Assembly (NCBI GenBank): GCA_963829705.1
Contig: CAWHJN010000001.1
Span: 124,001-188,000, forward strand
DNA: 64,000 bases
Reading direction: 5' to 3'
From: CAWHJN01 sp963829705
Lineage (GTDB): Bacteria > Bacteroidota > Rhodothermia > Rhodothermales > BA12
The stretch's first letter is position 1. Each line of letters opens with the position of its first letter. The notes beneath the pieces are model-generated. The model was given only the letters and a program-made list of their open reading frames with translations. It was not told the origin of the DNA and ran no database searches. Below, in pieces: positions 58,891 to 64,000 of the stretch. The translations under genes and the position numbers were made by a program.

Positions 58891-61698
58891 TCAGAACGAA
58901 AGCGTCGCGCCGAGGCGGATTTCGCGGGGGCGGCTGTAGTACTGCGGGCGCGTGTTGTAGGTGTCGAGGTCGTTGATGCCGGGCTGGCCGTAGTAGGCGC
59001 GCCAGGCCGCGTGCGTGCCCAGCCGCTCGTTGAGCGAGTACGTGGCCCGGCCCGTGTCGTCGAAGACGAAGCGCTCGTTGAGGTGGTCGAGCACGTTAAA
59101 CACCTTGCCGAAGAGCCGCAGGTACGACGGCCCCAGCTTGAAGTCCTTGTAGACGTGCAGGTCGAGCTTGTAGCTCGTCGGCTTGCGGCCCTGGTTCGGG
59201 AGCTGGTCGATGTTCTGGTCGAGCAGCAGCGGCGTGTACGGGTATCCCGTGCTCACCTGCCCGATCATCGACAATCCCCAGTTGCCCGTCTCGGAGACGG
59301 TGACGGTGGAGGAGAGGATGTGGCGCTGGTCGAAGTCGAGCGGGACGAGTTCGAGTTCCGTCTCCCGGCCCGAGAGCACGTTGAAGAAAAAGGCTCCGGC
59401 GTCGGTGTTGTTGCCCTCGGCCATCTGGAAGGTGTAGTCGAGGTTCGCCGAGACGAGGCCGCCCCGGCTCTTGCGCTTGGTGAGCGCGAACGTGATCCCC
59501 TTGACGTTGGCGTAGTCGAGGTTGAGGTAGATCGTGTACGTGTCCTCGCCGCCAATGGTGCTGTACTGCAAGTTGCGCGCGGCGAGGTAGTCGCGCACGT
59601 CCTTGAAGAAGCCCGTCACGTCAAAGGCGAGGTCGTCGGTGAGTTGCTGCTGCAGGCCCAACTCGTACTGCACCGTCCGCTCGGGCCGCACGTTGGCGTT
59701 GCCGAAGGTGGGCGCGTTGTTGGGCGGGAATTCGAACTCCGGGTTGACGTACATCTGGCGCAGCGTGGGCATTTGCGCGAAGTGGCCGTACGAGAAGTGG
59801 ATGATGCCGCGCTCCGTGATGGGGAACGAGACGCCCACACGCGGGAGCAGCAGATTCGTCTTGCGCGCCTTCTCCAACTCCCCTTTCGGTTCGAGCAGGT
59901 TGGGGATGTACTGGAAGTGCGGGTCGAAGTACTCGTACCGCAATCCCGCGTTGATGATGAAGTCGTCTAATTCGAGCTTGTCCTGCGCGTACAGGCTGAT
60001 CTCGGTGACGGGCTGGTCGATGTAGGTGTCGTGCGAGGGCGACTCGGCGGCGGGCAGCACGGTGGGCTCGCGGTACTGGATGCCGTCGTACTGGATCTCG
60101 AAGTTGTCGCGCGAGAGGCGGTGGAGCTGCACGTCCGCGCCCGCCTTCGCCTCGTGGATCACCCCGAACTGCCGCGTCACGTCGAACTTGCCACGGATCG
60201 AGCGGGCTTCCTCGGTGACGTAGCCTTTCTGATTGCCGCCAAAGAGGAAGTTGTTGCCCGGATAGCCCCGGATGCGCCGGTCGGGCATGTAGCGCGGGTC
60301 GGTGGGGTTTTCGTAGAGGTAGTTGCTGTAGTCGTAATCCTGGTACGACAGGCGCAGCGTGTAGAACGTGCGGTCACTGAGGGCGTGCGTCCAGTGCAAA
60401 CTGTTGTTGATGCTCTTGTCGCGCACGTCCGCCACGCCGCCCGGGTTGAAGCGGTAGGCGAAGTTGAACGGGGTGCGCTCGCCCCCGTCGTAGAGGAACG
60501 AGTATTCGAGCTTGCCGCCCGCGAACGGGCGCGTGGTGAGCTTGCCGATAAAGTTGGTGCTCTCTGAAGCATTCATCGACACGGCTTCGCCGGGGATCGC
60601 CTCGCCCTCCGCGTACTCGTACCACGGCTTGCCGTGAAGCTCGTAGTACCAGGCGTTCTCGTCCGAGAAGCCGGGGATGAACTGCTGGATCTGCGCCAGC
60701 CGCGCCGGGTCGCGGTTGAAGTTGGCCGAGTCGCTCGGCAAATGCTGGTCGATGCCGTAGATGTAGCCGCCGTCCACGTCGCGGCGGAACGACAGGAAGA
60801 AGCCCGCGTCGCGCAACACCGGCAGCGGACCGCTCACCGTGCCTTCGAGCGTGTACGTGTTGAGATCGACGTTGGAAGGCGTGTAGAAAATGTCGTCGTG
60901 GCGCGTGAAGGTGTCGCCGCCGTAGAACGAGACGGACGCCCCGAATTTCGGCGTGCCTTCCTTCGTGACGAGGTTGACGATGCCGCTCATGGCCTTGCCG
61001 TACTCGGCGTTGAAGGCGCCCGAGATGACGGTCATCTCCTGGATGGCGTCGTTGGCGACACTCGTGGCGAGGCCGTTGGTGTTGAACGGGTTGCCCACCG
61101 ACATCCCATCGACGAGGTAGGCGACTTCGTTGGAGCGACCGCCGCGGATGTGGATTTCGCCGCTCGGGCCGGTGTTCACACCCGCCTGCGTCGTCAACAC
61201 GCCCAAGAAACTCTCGACGGGCAGCGCTTCGATCTCCTCCGCGCCGACGGTCGTTTTGGAGGCCGTCAGGTCTTTCTGCACGAGCGGGCGCGTGGCCTGC
61301 ACAATGATCTCCTCGCCCTGCAACACTTCCTCGCGCATCTCGATGTCGAGCCGCGTCGTCTGGCCCGTCGAGACGCGGATGTCCTCGACGCGCTGTGTCT
61401 GGAAGCCGATGTACGAGAACACGACGGTGTACGAGCCCGGCCGCACGCCGATGAGCACGTAGTCGCCGTCGATGTTGGTGACGGTGCCTTGCTGCGTCCC
61501 GTCGATGGCTACGTTGACGCCGATGAGCCCTTCGCCCGTCGTCTGGTCGGTCACCGACCCCGCGATTTTACCGGACTGCGCGAACGCCGCGGCAGGCAGC
61601 ACCAGCGCGCACAGCGCCCCGAATAGCCAGCGCCGGAGGCGAGGAGGTGCGAAACGCGAGGCGGCGGAGGACAAGGGAGTAAGCTGGTGTGCAGGCAT
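58891..61698 (-). CDS. TonB-dependent receptor with carboxypeptidase-regulatory-like domain (triad 2)
   Basis: A 935-residue outer-membrane receptor with a long signal region (ALCALVLPAAAFAQ), a CarboxypepD_reg-like domain (GKIAGSVTDQTTGEGLIGVN; about 42-125), a plug with IHIRGGRSNEVAYLVDGMSV (about 180-200) and a barrel ending PREIRLGATLSF. It is close in plan to the receptor at 6710-9838; GKIAG and GQTT are shared and the regulatory domains align over their length. It is the second gene of block 2, after the FG-GAP protein, with a REP-like palindrome in the gap before it. Confidence 0.93.
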   Translation of the reverse strand: MPAHQLTPLSSAASRFAPPRLRRWLFGALCALVLPAAAFAQSGKIAGSVTDQTTGEGLIGVNVAIDGTQQGTVTNIDGDYVLIGVRPGSYTVVFSYIGFQTQRVEDIRVSTGQTTRLDIEMREEVLQGEEIIVQATRPLVQKDLTASKTTVGAEEIEALPVESFLGVLTTQAGVNTGPSGEIHIRGGRSNEVAYLVDGMSVGNPFNTNGLATSVANDAIQEMTVISGAFNAEYGKAMSGIVNLVTKEGTPKFGASVSFYGGDTFTRHDDIFYTPSNVDLNTYTLEGTVSGPLPVLRDAGFFLSFRRDVDGGYIYGIDQHLPSDSANFNRDPARLAQIQQFIPGFSDENAWYYELHGKPWYEYAEGEAIPGEAVSMNASESTNFIGKLTTRPFAGGKLEYSFLYDGGERTPFNFAYRFNPGGVADVRDKSINNSLHWTHALSDRTFYTLRLSYQDYDYSNYLYENPTDPRYMPDRRIRGYPGNNFLFGGNQKGYVTEEARSIRGKFDVTRQFGVIHEAKAGADVQLHRLSRDNFEIQYDGIQYREPTVLPAAESPSHDTYIDQPVTEISLYAQDKLELDDFIINAGLRYEYFDPHFQYIPNLLEPKGELEKARKTNLLLPRVGVSFPITERGIIHFSYGHFAQMPTLRQMYVNPEFEFPPNNAPTFGNANVRPERTVQYELGLQQQLTDDLAFDVTGFFKDVRDYLAARNLQYSTIGGEDTYTIYLNLDYANVKGITFALTKRKSRGGLVSANLDYTFQMAEGNNTDAGAFFFNVLSGRETELELVPLDFDQRHILSSTVTVSETGNWGLSMIGQVSTGYPYTPLLLDQNIDQLPNQGRKPTSYKLDLHVYKDFKLGPSYLRLFGKVFNVLDHLNERFVFDDTGRATYSLNERLGTHAAWRAYYGQPGINDLDTYNTRPQYYSRPREIRLGATLSF

Positions 61699-61718
61699 AG
61701 AGCCGAATCACAAATTTC

Positions 61719-61822
61719 GTCATTCCCGCGAACCGTCAGGTCAGCACAGCTAAAGCGGGAATCCATGGGGACCCTGGTGAGGGCCGGAAGGCTGCATGGA
61801 TTCCCACCTTCGCGGGGATGAC
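61719..61822. repeat. REP-like palindromic element
   Basis: A 104-bp nested inverted repeat. The outer arms are GTCATTCCCGCGAA (61719-61732) and TTCGCGGGGATGAC (61809-61822), one mismatch; the inner arms are GGGAATCCATG (61757-61767) and CATGGATTCCC (61795-61805), perfect. The TCATTCCCGCG and GGGAATCC motifs are those of well-known dispersed extragenic palindromes. It lies just upstream of the TonB receptor gene, inside its promoter region. Confidence 0.8.
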
Positions 61823-61853
61823 AGGGAAAAACGAGGGGGGTCTCTCGAAAAGA

Positions 61854-61886
61854 GGGGAGAGGCCCGCGCGTGGCGAGCCTCTCCCC
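61854..61886 (-). terminator. Terminator of the FG-GAP gene
   Basis: GGGGAGAGGC (61854-61863) and GCCTCTCCCC (61877-61886) form a perfect 10-bp stem 20 bp after the FG-GAP gene stop; on the minus strand TCTTTTC follows. It should stop or limit read-through into the receptor gene. Confidence 0.7.
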
Positions 61887-61906
61887 GGTTACAGCGCGTG
61901 TGCGCC

Positions 61907-63865
61907 TCAGCGCACGAGCGTGATGGACATGCTCTGGCTGAAGTTGCCGTACTCGAGCCGGAAGAGGTACACGCCGCTGGCGACGGGCGTGCCGCTGCCG
62001 GTGGTGCCGTCCCAGCCGAGTTCGTGCGGGCCGGGCGCGTACAGTTCGCCGCTGACGAGCGTGTTCACGAGCCGCCCCTGCACGTCGTAGACTTTCGCCG
62101 TGATCTCCTTGGCGACGGGCAGCGTGAAGCGGATCGTCGTCTCGTTAGAGAACGGGTTGGGGTAGTTGCCGCTGAGGACGTAGTCGGTCGGCAGTACCAC
62201 GCGGCCCTCGCCTGCGAGGGCGAAGTTCTCGGAGAACGAGTAGACGCGCACGAAATCGCGGTTGGGGTTGAGCACCGTCGAACGCACGGTCCGGACGTAG
62301 TACGACGTGTCCGCGCCCGTCGCGCTGCCCGTCGGGAAGTTCGTCCAGACCTCGTCGTACACGCTCAGGCTGTCATCGACGCCCTGGAAGGAGAGCGCCA
62401 CTTCGCGCGTGCCGTTGCCGTCCACGTCGCCGAGGTAAACGATGTTGCTCGGGAAGAGCGGGTCGCTGGCGATCGTCGTGGAGCCCTGCTTGGACTGCGC
62501 GATGACGTGGTACTGCGACGTGGTGCCGAGCGAGTCGCGGTAGACGAGGTGGAAGCCCGCGCTGTCAGCAGGGGTGCCCGTGTTGAGGACGTAGTGTGTG
62601 TAGCTGGCATCGACCTTCGGGTCGCCGCCGTTGTACTCGGCGAGGCGGATAAACTGCGACGGCTGGCCGCTGTCGTACTGGCTACCCGTGTAGCCGCCTC
62701 CGCCGACCATGATCTCAGGCTGGCCGTCATTGTCGAGGTCGCCGACGGTGACGCCGCCCGCGCCGCCCATGGCGATGGCGTCGGCGTCGGTGCTCACGTT
62801 CGAGGCTTCGATTTCGAGCACGTCCTCGTCCTGCGCGTAATCCACCGCGTAGACCTTGTTGTCGTAGTAGTTGGCGTAGAAAATCTCGTCGTTGCCGTCG
62901 CTGTCAATGTCGTAGACGACGCCGCCGAAGAGGGCGTGCTCGTCGCGGGGCAGCGGGTTGACCTTGAGAAAGCGGTTGGCCGCGTTGGCACCCGGGACGG
63001 CGTAGCTGTTGGCTCCGGTGGACGTGCCGTTGAACAGCAGGAAGTTGTTCCACGTGTGGAACGACAGGTCGGTAGCGTTGTCGCCGTTGAGGTCCGCGGC
63101 GTAGAGCGCGATGGGGCTGCCGCCGCCGAGGAGGTTGCTGTTGAGGCGCGGACCGACGACGAACTCGTTGGCCCACGTCTCGAACGTCGTGCCGACGCCG
63201 CCGCTCTGGTAGTTGCCCGTGACCGACATCACGTAGAACAGGTCGGCCGAGGACGGTCCCTGCGCGGGAATGAGCAGTTCCTGCTGCCCGTCGCCGTCGA
63301 CGTCTTCTGCGACGAGCACCTGCGCGTACAGGTAGGCCACCGAGGTGAAGCCGTCGAGATCGTAGAAGGAAGCGATGGAAGCGGGCTTCGCGCCGTAGTT
63401 ATCCGAGCCCATCACGCCGTCGTGCTCCCAGATGTAGGCGCCCACAGCGGCCACCGAGTCCTGCTTGGTGGCGGCTTTGTAGGTGTTGCCCTGGATCGTA
63501 ACGATCTCCCAGTTGCCGTCGTTGTCGAGGTCGGCTCCGATGGCGTAGCGCGCGTTGTTGGAGGACGCAGACGAGTCGATGACGGCGGTGGAGTATACCA
63601 GTTCCCACGTGTTGGGGCCGGTGTTTTCGAGCACATGGACTCGCCCGCCCGCACCGCTGTGCTGGGTCACGAGGAGTTCCATCTTGTCGTCCTTGTCGAG
63701 GTCCCAGGGCCCGGAGAGTCCACGTGCGCCGTTCTGGACGTAGATGCCGAAGGGCGCCGAGAGGTCCGCTGAGGGGGCGGGATTGAAGGAGTACGTGAGT
63801 TCCTGGGCAGCCAGCGGGGCGGCGGCCAGCAGGAAGGCACACGTCAGAGCAGTAAAGAGGCGCAT
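61907..63865 (-). CDS. Secreted FG-GAP/VCBS-repeat protein with T9SS sorting domain
   Basis: A 652-residue surface or secreted protein. After a signal peptide (AFLLAAAPLAAQ) come FG-GAP-type repeats with calcium loops (DLDKDDKMELLV, DLDNDGNWEIVT, DVDGDGQQELLI, DLNGDNATDLSF, DIDSDGNDEIFY, DLDNDGQPEIMV, DVDGNGTREVAL), seven in all, as in beta-propellers. The last ~85 residues are a type A sorting domain (SGNYPNPFSNETTIRFTLPV, KVYDVQGRLVNTLV, SGVYLFRLEYG). It probably binds a ligand or another cell. A good promoter lies 61-89 bp upstream and a terminator follows. Confidence 0.9.
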   Translation of the reverse strand: MRLFTALTCAFLLAAAPLAAQELTYSFNPAPSADLSAPFGIYVQNGARGLSGPWDLDKDDKMELLVTQHSGAGGRVHVLENTGPNTWELVYSTAVIDSSASSNNARYAIGADLDNDGNWEIVTIQGNTYKAATKQDSVAAVGAYIWEHDGVMGSDNYGAKPASIASFYDLDGFTSVAYLYAQVLVAEDVDGDGQQELLIPAQGPSSADLFYVMSVTGNYQSGGVGTTFETWANEFVVGPRLNSNLLGGGSPIALYAADLNGDNATDLSFHTWNNFLLFNGTSTGANSYAVPGANAANRFLKVNPLPRDEHALFGGVVYDIDSDGNDEIFYANYYDNKVYAVDYAQDEDVLEIEASNVSTDADAIAMGGAGGVTVGDLDNDGQPEIMVGGGGYTGSQYDSGQPSQFIRLAEYNGGDPKVDASYTHYVLNTGTPADSAGFHLVYRDSLGTTSQYHVIAQSKQGSTTIASDPLFPSNIVYLGDVDGNGTREVALSFQGVDDSLSVYDEVWTNFPTGSATGADTSYYVRTVRSTVLNPNRDFVRVYSFSENFALAGEGRVVLPTDYVLSGNYPNPFSNETTIRFTLPVAKEITAKVYDVQGRLVNTLVSGELYAPGPHELGWDGTTGSGTPVASGVYLFRLEYGNFSQSMSITLVR

Positions 63866-63925
63866 AGAAGAAAGGAGGTTGGAATGGAGGGTCAGGCGCA
63901 GCCACGCACCCGTGTACGTCTGCTC

Positions 63926-63954
63926 AGTATACCGTCTCGGGCGGATCGAGGCAA
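63926..63954 (-). promoter_or_regulatory. Sigma-70-like promoter of the FG-GAP gene
   Basis: On the minus strand TTGCCT and TATACT are separated by exactly 17 bp, and the ATG at 63865 follows 60 bp later after a pyrimidine-rich leader. This is nearer to the general bacterial -35/-10 pattern than to the Bacteroidota TTTG/TAnnTTTG one. A TTTTG lies just upstream of the -35 box as well. Confidence 0.55.
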
Positions 63955-64000
63955 TCCCAAAACGCGCCCCACATCGGCCCTACGACGAGACCTGCTCGCG

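Overview
The window is GC-rich and almost fully coding, with short gaps and many 4-8 base gene overlaps. Several traits together point to Bacteroidota, most likely the high-GC Rhodothermia/Rhodothermaeota: carboxypeptidase-regulatory-like domains on TonB-dependent receptors, PorV/UPF0164-type outer-membrane proteins, type IX secretion (T9SS)-like C-terminal domains on many exported proteins, a Bat (aerotolerance) operon, a NagB fused to a PIG-L deacetylase, few clear Shine-Dalgarno sites, and a TTTG/TAnnTTTG-like promoter. No rRNA, tRNA, CRISPR, transposase or phage gene was recognised.

Layout. 1-5 kb (minus): a Bat operon (DUF58, BatD-like, sirtuin, BatA, BatB, TPR lipoprotein cut by the window edge). 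5.3-6.6 kb (plus): purQ and a rhomboid protease. 6.7-19.7 kb (plus): surface block 1, a TonB receptor, a large exported protein, a PorV-like protein, a frameshifted IPT lipoprotein, a T9SS protein, a GHL10 glycosidase and NagB-PIG-L. 19.9-23.9 kb (minus): an exported Ig-like protein, an HPr-kinase-like protein, a PqqD-like protein, DUF1028 and a 30-residue membrane peptide. 24.2-27.2 kb: methyltransferase, lexA, recO, comEA and a small membrane protein. 27.2-32.4 kb: a sortilin/BNR protein, a TerB-like protein, a PolX-N-like HhH protein and a Nudix hydrolase. 32.5-39 kb (plus): a heterodimeric ABC exporter with RNase Z between its halves, then an MscS channel. 39-48.4 kb (plus): a membrane protein, a BNR lipoprotein, and a TonB receptor/solute-binding protein/two-permease uptake operon with no ATPase beside it. 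48.5-63.9 kb (minus): TreS-maltokinase, a phosphatase-superfamily metalloenzyme, and surface block 2 (FG-GAP T9SS protein, TonB receptor, 1143-residue exported protein, PorV-like protein, secreted PGRP-type amidase).

How it fits together. Surface blocks 1 and 2 are two divergent copies of the same triad (TonB receptor, giant exported protein, PorV-like protein). Each lies next to an exported enzyme that could act on peptidoglycan: a GHL10 glycosidase followed by NagB-PIG-L in block 1, an amidase in block 2. An amidase that strips stem peptides, a glycosidase for stripped glycan and an amino-sugar deaminase would form a murein-scavenging route; this is inference. The third TonB receptor is translationally coupled to an ABC importer.

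Oddities include two likely frameshifts (near 13,600 and 47,318), a sirtuin inside the Bat operon, a heptamer tandem repeat before an exporter gene, a 26/28-identical leader element in front of two unrelated genes, and a REP-like palindrome upstream of a TonB receptor gene.
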